In this document: piece by piece, positions 48,155 to 56,355 of the stretch | How positions within the stretch are numbered: position 1 is the stretch's first letter | Layout: each line of letters begins with the position of its first letter | From: 20CM-2-55-15 sp964633285 | GTDB lineage: Bacteria > Acidobacteriota > Terriglobia > 20CM-2-55-15 | Direction: 5' to 3' | NCBI GenBank assembly: GCA_964633285.1 | Contig: CAZWGA010000031.1 | Location: 1-64,000, forward strand | DNA: 64,000 nucleotides | Notes under the pieces: model-generated | Told to the model about the DNA's origin: nothing | The model's input: the letters and a program-made list of their open reading frames with translations, nothing else | Databases searched by the model: none | Program-made: the position numbers and the translations under genes

Positions 48155-49735
48155 TTATTGTCCCCTTGCGCCCGAAGCCGGAGCCGGTGCTTTGTGCAGC
48201 GGCTTGCGCGGGATCATTTGATCGCGGTTGGCGGCGTGATAGACGAAGGAAGCAACAATGACAGCGTTCTTCATCATGTCGGCCGCTTGAATCCGATCGT
48301 ACACATCCATGTTCGAATGATGCGTCCGCGTGTTGTATTCAATTGGATCCTGAATGAAACCGAAACCCGGCAATCCCACAGCTTCGAATGAGGTGTGGTC
48401 GGTGCCGCCGATGCTCGTCGGAGGCTGTCGCGGAGAGCCGACTGCGACTGTCTTCATTCCAAGACTGTTGAACGGCCGGGTCCATGCTTCGAAAATCGGC
48501 GCGGCCTGTTCGTTGCCGTTGAGGCTGATGCCGCGAATAGCGCCGGTTCCATTGTCGACGTTGAAGTAAACATCGAGTTTGGTGTGATCGGCCTTCAGCG
48601 TCATCGTGCCGCGATCGCCGAAGTGTTCCTTCACGTATGCATCCGAGCCAAGCAGACCCTCTTCTTCACCGGTCCAGAGCGCAATCCTGACGGTTCGGCG
48701 CATTTTCAGGCCGGTGGCTTTGAGGATCCGGACCGCTTCCATCATGACGGCGGAGCCGGCGGCATTATCCGTGGCGCCCGTGCCCGTATGCCATGAGTCG
48801 AAGTGTCCGCCGAGCATGACGATTTCGCCGGCTTTATCGCTGCCCGGAATTTCGGAGATGATGTTGAAGCTGTTCAGATCGTCATCGTAAAACCTGTTTT
48901 GAATTTCGGCTTCGATGGTTACAGGCGTTTTGCGCTCAAGATTGCGAACAATGCGGTTGTATTGTTCGGCGGCCATCACGATCTGCGGAGGTTCGGGCGG
49001 ACTCTTCGGATCCCGCAACGGCCCGCAGCACTGCACAAACACAGTACCGCCTGTGCCGGTTCCGGGTTCGATCGTCGCGATGATTCCTTCGTCGAGAAAG
49101 AACTGGCTCCTTTTTCGGTTAAATGCATTGTTGTTTCCGCCGCCGCCTCCACCGCGCTGGCCTCCCGCATTCACGTTCAATCGCGCGCGAGCTTCCAGTT
49201 CCTGATCGGTGAGACGGCGCGCCTGTGCATCAAACAGAGCCGCGACAACAGGCACGGCAGCCGTCAGAACATATTTGCCGCGAAGCTTGCCGCGATATTT
49301 TTCGAAGTCGGCTTCCGTCTGAAGGACGGCCTGAGTGGCTTCACCGGCCTGAACACCCGCAGTCCCCGGAGTCCATGCCTTTGGATAAGCGATGAGCGGA
49401 TACGAATGACCGCTGATCGTCATCGAGACGTAAGCTTTCTCGTTGGTCCAGCCTCGGCCGAAGGGATAAGTCTCATATCGCGTGTTGACCAGTTCCCACT
49501 CCGCAAACTTTTTCTTCGCCCAGTCGGCAGCCGTTTTCATTTGAGGCGAATTCGTAAGCCGGGGGCCGCTGACGTCGGTGAGGTAACTCATGATGTCCAT
49601 CACCTGTGAACGATTGAGACCTTCATCCTTGATTTTGTAGATCGCGTCGAAATCGACTTTTTCCTGCTGCACCTGAGCCAGGATAGGAAAGACCAGCGTT
49701 ACGGCACCGATAACAAATACAACAAAACGTTTCAT
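48155..49735 (-). CDS. M28-family metallopeptidase with PA-like domain
   Basis: A 526-aa secreted aminopeptidase-like enzyme. A signal peptide (1-20) precedes a region of about 280 residues containing a PA-like domain and a G/N-rich insertion (about 195-205). The catalytic part has GGHFDSWHTGTGATDNAAGS (zinc His and Asp), TGEEEGLLGS (Glu-Glu) and Asp and His ligands in GGTDHTSFE and THHSNMD. It leads the operon and is preceded by GGAGA. Confidence 0.94.
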   Translation of the reverse strand: MKRFVVFVIGAVTLVFPILAQVQQEKVDFDAIYKIKDEGLNRSQVMDIMSYLTDVSGPRLTNSPQMKTAADWAKKKFAEWELVNTRYETYPFGRGWTNEKAYVSMTISGHSYPLIAYPKAWTPGTAGVQAGEATQAVLQTEADFEKYRGKLRGKYVLTAAVPVVAALFDAQARRLTDQELEARARLNVNAGGQRGGGGGGNNNAFNRKRSQFFLDEGIIATIEPGTGTGGTVFVQCCGPLRDPKSPPEPPQIVMAAEQYNRIVRNLERKTPVTIEAEIQNRFYDDDLNSFNIISEIPGSDKAGEIVMLGGHFDSWHTGTGATDNAAGSAVMMEAVRILKATGLKMRRTVRIALWTGEEEGLLGSDAYVKEHFGDRGTMTLKADHTKLDVYFNVDNGTGAIRGISLNGNEQAAPIFEAWTRPFNSLGMKTVAVGSPRQPPTSIGGTDHTSFEAVGLPGFGFIQDPIEYNTRTHHSNMDVYDRIQAADMMKNAVIVASFVYHAANRDQMIPRKPLHKAPAPASGARGQ

Positions 49736-49801
49736 GGTTTTTCTCCAAAGGCTGGAAATTAATCGCTGCCAACAGCGGTGTCAACGCATATTCAGTGATA
49801 C

Positions 49802-49821
49802 CCTCTCCCAAAAGGGAGAGG
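49802..49821 (+). promoter_or_regulatory. Hairpin that sequesters the ribosome binding site
   Basis: CCTCTCCC-AAAA-GGGAGAGG forms a perfect 8-bp stem. The 3' arm GGGAGAGG is also the Shine-Dalgarno of the next gene (ATG 49825). The stem is the head hairpin of the CTCTCCC repeat family. When folded it would hide the site from the ribosome. Confidence 0.5.
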
Positions 49822-49824
49822 CAC

Positions 49825-50346
49825 ATGACTCGAGTTTTGTTCGGAACATTGCTTGTTTTTCTTTGTCCTTCCGGCTTGTTCGCGCAAACAGCGCCTGCAA
49901 CGGGCGAGTCCGCTGCAATTCAGGCGCTGGCCGCCGAAATCCGGGAGCTGAGACTCAGCCTGGAACGATCGAACCTTCTTACACTGCGGTTTCAGGCGGC
50001 TATGCAGGGAAACCAGGTTCACGCCGATCGGGTGAAAGATCTTTCCCAGCAACTGGCGTCAGTCACCAATGAGTTGAAAAAGGTACGCGGCGATCAGACA
50101 AGCATTTCTTATGAAATCAAAACAGCGGAAGGCAACCTCAACAACACGGATGCGGGAACACGGCGAAGTGCGGAAGAGAGACTGCCACATCTGAAAGCCG
50201 CACTGGAAGCATTCGGTTTACAGGAAGCCGAACTGCGGTCCCGCGAATCGGCGTTGCTCTCCAACATCCGGCGTGAGACGACTCTGATGGACGACTGGTC
50301 GCGCTGGCTCCAGCAATTCGAGCAGTCGATTCAACCCGGGAAGTAG
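49825..50346 (+). CDS. Secreted coiled-coil protein, 173 aa
   Basis: ATG 49825 follows the GGGAGAGG ribosome binding site. The signal peptide ends near LFAQ (about residue 21). Most of the rest (about 30-165) is heptad-like helix with LAAEIRELRLSLERSN and QLASVTNELKKVRGDQ. No domain is recognised. A longer reading from 49795 would pass through the repeat and lacks a signal in the right place. The stop overlaps the convergent DUF1990 gene by 16 nt. Confidence 0.8.
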   Translation: MTRVLFGTLLVFLCPSGLFAQTAPATGESAAIQALAAEIRELRLSLERSNLLTLRFQAAMQGNQVHADRVKDLSQQLASVTNELKKVRGDQTSISYEIKTAEGNLNNTDAGTRRSAEERLPHLKAALEAFGLQEAELRSRESALLSNIRRETTLMDDWSRWLQQFEQSIQPGK

Positions 50347-50912
50347 CCTGCCGCGGAGGCTCGGACCATGGCGGCCATCGAGTCGTGCGCGAATCTTCGT
50401 TGAAGTTTGCGGGCGAGCGGATGGGCAATCCTTGCAGCCGGCTGCCGTGGTTTTGAAAACGCGAGGATGTCGTAGTGGACGGAGTCATCTTCCGCCGTCC
50501 ATTCGATTGAGAACCGTTCTTCGCCTTGTTCGGCATGGTCCGGTAAAGTTCCATACGCGAAGCCGGCTCGGCGTTCTTCTTCGAAAACGTACACAATCCG
50601 GCACGGATTTAATGACCAGAAACCAAAATGGCGTATGAGAACTGCGACCGTGGTTCCCTCTTCAATTCGAGCCGCGTGCGGAAATAATTCAACCCAGCCG
50701 AGATTGAACATTTGCCAGTCGCGAAGAGACTTAACGGCTCGCTGAAATGTTTCAAAGCCATCTCCCAGTTTCACGCTGTTGCGGTCGACGTTGTACCCGC
50801 GGGGTAGCGTCCCGGCAGTTGATCCAATTTCGGGATACGAGAAAGGCCGGCCATTTTGTTCGATCAGAAAATGGTCAATCGCTGATGTGGATGGTCGATG
50901 GATCAGGAACAC
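50331..50912 (-). CDS. DUF1990 protein
   Basis: A 193-aa protein. GTG 50912 is chosen because the family opening VFLIHRPS...FLIEQNGRPFSYPEIGST then starts at the first codon; longer readings overlap the divergent M61 gene. Family blocks are GYNVDRNSVKLGDGFETFQRA, LRDWQMFNLGW and VYVFEEERRAGFAYGTLPDHAEQGEE. The function is unknown. A TACACT box lies 7 nt before the start. Confidence 0.87.
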   Translation of the reverse strand: MFLIHRPSTSAIDHFLIEQNGRPFSYPEIGSTAGTLPRGYNVDRNSVKLGDGFETFQRAVKSLRDWQMFNLGWVELFPHAARIEEGTTVAVLIRHFGFWSLNPCRIVYVFEEERRAGFAYGTLPDHAEQGEERFSIEWTAEDDSVHYDILAFSKPRQPAARIAHPLARKLQRRFAHDSMAAMVRASAAGYFPG

Positions 50913-50919
50913 GCCTTGA

Positions 50920-50925
50920 AGTGTA
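50920..50925 (-). promoter_or_regulatory. -10 box TACACT, near-leaderless DUF1990 start
   Basis: On the minus strand TACACT is followed by 7 nt and GTG 50912. The divergent M61 gene has TATAGT at 50962-50967, 9 nt before its ATG. Confidence 0.4.
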
Positions 50926-50961
50926 AACAAAACGCCGGCAAAGTTTCTCTTTTCGCAGGCG

Positions 50962-50967
50962 TATAGT
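50962..50967 (+). promoter_or_regulatory. -10 box TATAGT, near-leaderless M61 start
   Basis: TATAGT is followed by 9 nt and ATG 50977; there is no Shine-Dalgarno, so a leader of about three nucleotides is predicted. Confidence 0.45.
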
Positions 50968-50976
50968 GTTTGGATT

Positions 50977-52848
50977 ATGCGAACGAAGACAGTGCCATCC
51001 TTACTGGTTTTCGCGTTGGTCATCCTTCGCGCGGTGGCCGTTAGCGCTGAACCGATCACGATTCGGCTTGACGCGAGTGAAGCTGCGCGAAAGATCTATC
51101 ACGCGGAATTAACCATTCCTGCGACGCCCGGACCGTTGACATTGTTTTATCCGAAATGGATTCCAGGTGAGCACGCGCCCACCGGACCGATCACCGATCT
51201 CGCCGGCCTCCAGATCACATCGGGTAATCAGACTCTGCTTTGGAAGCGCGACTCCGTGGAAATGTTTGCGTTCCACGTGACAGTTCCCGCCGGCGCTTCG
51301 TCTGTGAACGTGAAGCTCGATTTTCTTTCAACTCCGGATACCGGCGGGTTCAGTTCCGCGGCATCGTCGACCTCGGAGCTTGCGCTTCTGAGTTGGAATC
51401 AGATGCTGCTCTATCCCCAGGGCAAAGCCAGCGATGATGTGGAGGTCACCGCGCAATTGCGCCTGCCGCAGGATTGGAAATACGGGACTGCGCTTCCGGT
51501 CGCAAAGGCAAGCGGCAACAACGTCGAATTCAAAACAGTTTCCTTAACCACCCTTGTCGATTCGCCGATTCTTGCCGGCAAGCATTTCCGCAGGATTGAA
51601 CTCAGTCCAGGCGCTCAGCCGGCGCACTATCTCGATATCGCAGCCGATTCGGAGGAAGCGCTGAACGCGCCAGCCGATCTGATCGAGAAATATCGAAAGC
51701 TCGTGCGTGAAGCTCAGACGCTTTTCGGCGCCACGCATTATCGCGAATATCATTTTCTGCTGGCTCTCAGCGATCAGATTGCGCACTTCGGACTCGAGCA
51801 TCACGAATCCAGCGACGATCAATCCCGCGAGAACTACCTCACCGATGCGACTTCCAACCTTGTCGGCGCGACATTGTTGCCGCATGAGTTCGTCCATTCC
51901 TGGAACGGAAAGTATCGCCGGCCTGATGGGCTTGCCACCCGCGATTACGAACAGCCGATGAAGGGCGACCTGCTCTGGGTCTATGAAGGTCTCACGGAAT
52001 ACCTGGGTTGGGTATTGGCCGCGCGAAGCGGACTGGTTCCGCCGCAATCAAGCCGCGAATTCCTGGCGCTCGATGCGGCGAATCTCGACAATCGCGCGGG
52101 CCGCGAATGGCGTCCGCTGGCCGATACGGCCGTTGCGGCCCAACTGTTATACGAAGCGCGAAAAGATTGGGAAGCGTCACGCCGTGGCGTGGACTTCTAT
52201 GATGAAGGGACGCTGATCTGGCTCGAAGCCGATACGATCATTCGAAAACAAACGCAGGGCCGAAAATCACTCGACGATTTCTGCCGCATGTTTCACGGCG
52301 CTCCGAGCACCGGACCTCAAGTCAAGCCGTATACGTTCGAGAGTCTCACCGAGACATTGAACGGAGTCGTTCCCTACGACTGGAAAGGATTCTTCGATTC
52401 CCGGCTCAATCGAACCGGCACGAATCGCGCGCCGCTTGGCGGAATTGAAGGCGGCGGCTACCGGCTGGCTTACGGTGAGAATCCGTCGGAAGCGCAGAAA
52501 GCATCCGAGCAGGTGCGGCTGAATGTCAGTGTGGCTTATTCCATCGGTCTATCGTTGAATCCCGATGGCTCGATTGTCGATGTACTGCCGGAAATGGTTT
52601 CGGCAAAAGCCGGTATCGGGCCGGGCATGAGAATCACGGCCGTCAACGACCGCAAGTTCTCAATCGAAGTTCTGCGTGAAGAGATTCGGAACACGAAGAA
52701 TGGAGGCCCGCTCGAACTTCTGGCCGTTAACGGAAAATCCTTCGCGAAGTACAAACTCAATTATCGCGAGGGAGAGAAGTATCCGGTCCTGCAGCGTAAC
52801 GGCCAGCCCCCCTTGCTGGACGATATTCTAAAGCCACTGACGCGGTAG
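50977..52848 (+). CDS. M61 glycyl aminopeptidase-like metallopeptidase
   Basis: A 623-aa secreted peptidase. A signal peptide (1-24) precedes the M61 N-terminal beta domain (FYPKWIPGEHAPTGPITDLAGL). The zinc motif is HEFVH at residues 303-307, followed by SWNGKYRRP; the third ligand is likely the Glu in WVYEGLTEYLG. A PDZ-like domain occupies about 530-600 (NPDGSIVDVLPEMVSAKAGIGPGMRI). Seven nt separate it from the lipase maturation factor gene. Confidence 0.94.
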   Translation: MRTKTVPSLLVFALVILRAVAVSAEPITIRLDASEAARKIYHAELTIPATPGPLTLFYPKWIPGEHAPTGPITDLAGLQITSGNQTLLWKRDSVEMFAFHVTVPAGASSVNVKLDFLSTPDTGGFSSAASSTSELALLSWNQMLLYPQGKASDDVEVTAQLRLPQDWKYGTALPVAKASGNNVEFKTVSLTTLVDSPILAGKHFRRIELSPGAQPAHYLDIAADSEEALNAPADLIEKYRKLVREAQTLFGATHYREYHFLLALSDQIAHFGLEHHESSDDQSRENYLTDATSNLVGATLLPHEFVHSWNGKYRRPDGLATRDYEQPMKGDLLWVYEGLTEYLGWVLAARSGLVPPQSSREFLALDAANLDNRAGREWRPLADTAVAAQLLYEARKDWEASRRGVDFYDEGTLIWLEADTIIRKQTQGRKSLDDFCRMFHGAPSTGPQVKPYTFESLTETLNGVVPYDWKGFFDSRLNRTGTNRAPLGGIEGGGYRLAYGENPSEAQKASEQVRLNVSVAYSIGLSLNPDGSIVDVLPEMVSAKAGIGPGMRITAVNDRKFSIEVLREEIRNTKNGGPLELLAVNGKSFAKYKLNYREGEKYPVLQRNGQPPLLDDILKPLTR

Positions 52849-52855
52849 TTACCGG

Positions 52856-54274
52856 ATGGTTCGATCGATTTTCCTTCGGGGTATCGCGGCGATTTATCTC
52901 ATTGCGTTCGCGTCGCTGCTTCCACAAATCGACGGCCTTATCGGATCTCACGGTATTCTTCCAGCGAACCATTACCTCGAAGCCGTTCATTCCGAGTATG
53001 GCAGCGGCGGCTACCTCCTCTTTCCCACATTGGCGTGGCTGAATTCGAGCGATGTCTTCCTTCACGCGATGGTGTGGGCCGGCATTGCGCTGTCTCTGGC
53101 CTTGCTGGCCGGCGTCATTCCCATTCCCGCCACGATCGGTTTGTATGTGCTCTATCTTTCGATGGATACCATCGGACAGACTTTCTTTTCTTTCCAGTGG
53201 GACGCGTTACTGCTCGAAACCGGATTCGCGGCGATTGTGATCGCGCCGTGGGGATTGCGGCCTTCCTACACCGCTCCACCGGGACGAACAGTCGTCTGGC
53301 TGTTTCGCCTTTTGATTTTCCGATTGATGCTGGAATCCGGCACCGTGAAACTTCTCAGCGGCGATTCCACCTGGCGCAATCTCACGGCGCTGCAATTTCA
53401 TTACGAGACTCAGCCGCTGCCGACGCCGCTGGCGTGGTACGCGCATCACCTGCCGGGATGGTTTCAAAGAGTTTCTGTTTTCGGCGTCTTCGTGGTGGAG
53501 TTGGCCATCCCCGTTCTGTTTCTGACAACGCGGCGGCTTCGCCGCATCGGCGCCTGCGCGACAATTGCGTTTCAGCTTCTGATTGCGTTGACGGGCAACT
53601 ATACATTCTTCAACCTGCTGACGATTGTTCTGTGCATTCCGTTGTTCTTCGATTTTCGCGCCATGGCGCCGCAGCGCGCGCGTCCCTCAGGAGCTCTGCG
53701 TTCGTCCGAATACTGGGAAGGGGCGAGCAGCGTCAATGCGGCGATACTCATTGTTTTCGGATTGCTCCAACTCTCAACGACTTTGGGTATATGGCGCAGG
53801 GTTCCGGAGCCCCTGGCTTCGATTGAATACCGGCTCGCCACCTTTCAAGTCGTCAATGGCTACGGACTGTTCGCGAACATGACCACGTCGCGGCCCGAGA
53901 TCATCATCGAGGGCAGCGACGATGGGAACGAATGGAAGGCTTACGAGTTCAAGTACAAACCCGGAGATGTGAGCCGCCCGCTGCCATGGGTCGCCCCTTA
54001 TCAACCGCGGCTCGATTGGCAAATGTGGTTCGCTGCGCTTTCAAATTACGAAAGCAATCCCTGGTTTTCCCAACTCATGCTTCATTTGCTTGAAGGCTCT
54101 CCTGAAGTTTTGAATCTCCTCGCCACAAATCCATTTCCAGACAAGCCGCCGCACTATGTGCGCGCCACTTCATATGACTATCACTTTTCCGATTCTTCCA
54201 CGCGGAAGGCTACCGGCGCGATCTGGACGCGAACGCCAACACGCACATTCTTTCCGCCGGTCAGCCTGCGCTGA
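52856..54274 (+). CDS. Lipase maturation factor-family membrane protein
   Basis: A 472-aa protein with several membrane helices and family blocks QWDALLLETGFAAI, RLMLESGTVKLLSGDSTW and NLTALQFHYETQPLPTPLAWY. The C-terminal soluble part has VNGYGLFANMTTSRPEIIIEGSDDG and PRLDWQMWFAAL. In animals LMF1 helps fold lipases in the ER; in bacteria the role is unknown. It is convergent with the next gene (2-nt gap). Confidence 0.9.
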   Translation: MVRSIFLRGIAAIYLIAFASLLPQIDGLIGSHGILPANHYLEAVHSEYGSGGYLLFPTLAWLNSSDVFLHAMVWAGIALSLALLAGVIPIPATIGLYVLYLSMDTIGQTFFSFQWDALLLETGFAAIVIAPWGLRPSYTAPPGRTVVWLFRLLIFRLMLESGTVKLLSGDSTWRNLTALQFHYETQPLPTPLAWYAHHLPGWFQRVSVFGVFVVELAIPVLFLTTRRLRRIGACATIAFQLLIALTGNYTFFNLLTIVLCIPLFFDFRAMAPQRARPSGALRSSEYWEGASSVNAAILIVFGLLQLSTTLGIWRRVPEPLASIEYRLATFQVVNGYGLFANMTTSRPEIIIEGSDDGNEWKAYEFKYKPGDVSRPLPWVAPYQPRLDWQMWFAALSNYESNPWFSQLMLHLLEGSPEVLNLLATNPFPDKPPHYVRATSYDYHFSDSSTRKATGAIWTRTPTRTFFPPVSLR

Positions 54275-54276
54275 AA

Positions 54277-55179
54277 TCAATTGCAGGAAGTGACACGCAG
54301 CCAGCCGTCCGGAACATCGCAAGGAGTCGGGAATGCGCGGCACTCATTCGTTAACGGGTTGCGCGCAGGAGCGACGACCTGAGCGCACCCGGCCGCCGGA
54401 GGCGAAGTGACGTTGATTGTCGTGAACTTGCCTTCAGGAAACAGGACATTCACGGCGCCTGCAGCAATGGGAATCGTGCTCGTGATTCGCAGCGTGCCCA
54501 TGAAATCTGCCGGAGCGTCCGGCAGAAACTCGCGAACGAAGCGGCTGAGCCGACCTTGAGGAGGAATCTGGACGGTTGCGCTTGCAAGAAACTTGCCGGA
54601 CAGATCCATCAAAGACAGGAAGGCCGTCGCCGTTTGCGTTGTGGATGGATTGACGAGGGCGTATCCACTTTGACGAGTGGTCCGAATCACGGCAAATCCG
54701 CTGAATTTCGAAGCCGCCTGCATGGCGGGGAGTTGTGTACTCGTTGCGATTTCAGTCGATGGACGCACGCAAATCGGATGGGGTCCCACGGCGCCGGTAA
54801 TGACGGCGACTTCAGCGCTCGCCTGGATAGTAGCCGCGGCGTCGAACGTCAGACGGATCCAGCCGTTCAGTGAAGGCACGTCCTCCGCGGTAAACGCTTC
54901 CACGCCGCCTCCGCCTGGGATGGAAAACACGGTTTTCGTTCCGGTTCTCGCGATCGGAAACAATTCGAGAATTCGGATGGCGGTTCCGTCGTTTTGATAT
55001 GCCTCGAGCGTCACGTCCACCGACGAAACCGACATGTTCACGATTCGAATGATCGTTTGATAATGAACCGGCGGCACGGTGTAGCCATTCAGAGCAACGG
55101 GAAGAATCAAATCCTGGGTTTGTCCAAACAGCGATGTCGCGAAAGCAATGGAAAGCAGAGGGAACAAAAGTCGTTTCAT
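54277..55179 (-). CDS. Secreted protein with Cys-rich C terminus
   Basis: A 300-aa exported protein with a signal peptide (1-20). It is beta-rich, with sequences like ILPVALNGYTVPPVHYQTIIRIVNMS and NGWIRLTF, as in secreted acidobacterial proteins of unknown role. The last 40 residues contain CAQVVAPARNPLTNECRAF...PCDVPDGW and end CN, a Cys-patterned tail that looks like a small disulfide module. The start is supported by GGAGG. Confidence 0.8.
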   Translation of the reverse strand: MKRLLFPLLSIAFATSLFGQTQDLILPVALNGYTVPPVHYQTIIRIVNMSVSSVDVTLEAYQNDGTAIRILELFPIARTGTKTVFSIPGGGGVEAFTAEDVPSLNGWIRLTFDAAATIQASAEVAVITGAVGPHPICVRPSTEIATSTQLPAMQAASKFSGFAVIRTTRQSGYALVNPSTTQTATAFLSLMDLSGKFLASATVQIPPQGRLSRFVREFLPDAPADFMGTLRITSTIPIAAGAVNVLFPEGKFTTINVTSPPAAGCAQVVAPARNPLTNECRAFPTPCDVPDGWLRVTSCN

Positions 55180-55217
55180 ATTGCCTCCAACCCTGTCCCC
55201 GCGAGACGAAGAAAGCC

Positions 55218-55880
55218 CTAAAACCTCCAGAGCCGTTCAAAGGATTTCGGGCAGCGTGATTCGAACATCATTTGTTTTCCAGAGACAGGATGCTTGAATT
55301 TTAGCTCCACGCCATGCAGAGCGAGGCGGCGAATCGGATTTGTTCCACTTCCGTAGAATTTGTCGCCGGCAATGGGATGTCCACGTTCCGCTAGATGAAC
55401 GCGGATCTGATGCTTTCGTCCAGTCTCCAGACGCACTTCAACCAAAGTCGCTTTCGGCAATTGTTTCAAAACGTGGACGTGCGTGATGGCGAGTTTCCCG
55501 GCTTTGGTCTTTCTGGTGGAATACACACGGTACGCGGCGTTCTCTGCCAGAAAGGACCGAATGGTGAAATCGCCGGATTCCATCCGGCCTTCGACGATCG
55601 CGACATACCGGCGTCCGGCGCTGTGATCCTTGAATTGATCCTGCAACTTTTCTTTTGCTTCAATTGTCTTCGCGAAGACCAGCAGCCCGGACGCTTCTCG
55701 ATCGAGCCGGTGAACGATGAAAATTTTCTCGGGAGGCTTGCTGTGATTGGCTCGCGCCCGCAGTTTGGCGTAGAGGGTTTGGTCACGCTCCGTTTCGGTT
55801 CCAATCGTGAGAAGTCCGGCAGGTTTGTCGACGACAATTATGCTGGAATCTTCGAAAACGATTCGAACTTCATCCCGCAA
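55218..55880 (-). CDS. RluA-family pseudouridine synthase
   Basis: A 220-aa protein with the catalytic motif HRLDREASGLLVF (Asp60) and the further blocks RRYVAIVEGRM and ETGRKHQIRVHLAERGHPIAGDKFYG. It isomerises uridine in rRNA or tRNA; the specific site cannot be told. The start is TTG 55880, overlapping the end of the YbaK gene by 11 nt. The N-terminal S4 domain of some RluA members is absent. Confidence 0.92.
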   Translation of the reverse strand: MRDEVRIVFEDSSIIVVDKPAGLLTIGTETERDQTLYAKLRARANHSKPPEKIFIVHRLDREASGLLVFAKTIEAKEKLQDQFKDHSAGRRYVAIVEGRMESGDFTIRSFLAENAAYRVYSTRKTKAGKLAITHVHVLKQLPKATLVEVRLETGRKHQIRVHLAERGHPIAGDKFYGSGTNPIRRLALHGVELKFKHPVSGKQMMFESRCPKSFERLWRF

Positions 55881-56349
55881 GACCCGTTATAACCTCCGCT
55901 CCAAGCCTGGTGAACACTGCCGGTGATGTTTTGATTTTCAAGCTGCGTCCGCCGCCGCCGAGGATGATCCAGTCTAGCGCGGGAATTCGATCGTCAATGT
56001 AGAGCTTCATTCCGGGAGGCAGCGCGAACGGAGTCACTCCGCCGACCTGCATTCCGGTAAGCGCCATCATTTCTTCAGCGGTTGCGAAGGACGCCTTCGA
56101 AACTCCCATCAGTTTGGTGACGCACTTGTTGACGTCGAGGCGCGTGTGGGCAAGCACGACGCACGCGACAAACTGTTTGGGTTCCTTTTTGGACGCAACG
56201 ATGATGGTGTTGCACGACCGTTCCACGGGATATCCGTACTTTTCGCAGAAGGCCGCTGTATCCGCAAATGCCGGATCGATCGTGATGAGTTCATACGGCA
56301 CCTCCAATGCGGCGACGCTTGCGGCAACGAGTTCTTCAGGTGATGACAT
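55870..56349 (-). CDS. YbaK/EbsC-family aminoacyl-tRNA deacylase-like protein
   Basis: A 159-aa protein of the prolyl-tRNA synthetase-associated editing domain family. Family blocks are the substrate-pocket segment NTIIVASKKEPKQFVACVVLA, the Lys-containing VNKCVTKLMGVSKASFA and the loop GMQVGGVTPFALP. It probably removes mischarged amino acids from tRNA. It lies between the MFS gene (6 nt upstream) and the pseudouridine synthase gene, which it overlaps. Confidence 0.88.
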   Translation of the reverse strand: MSSPEELVAASVAALEVPYELITIDPAFADTAAFCEKYGYPVERSCNTIIVASKKEPKQFVACVVLAHTRLDVNKCVTKLMGVSKASFATAEEMMALTGMQVGGVTPFALPPGMKLYIDDRIPALDWIILGGGGRSLKIKTSPAVFTRLGAEVITGLAG

Positions 56350-56355
56350 TGCTTG

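Noticed and set aside
50913..51059. N-terminal extension of the DUF1990 protein
   Set aside because: It overlaps the divergent M61 gene and its signal peptide; the family opening begins at GTG 50912.
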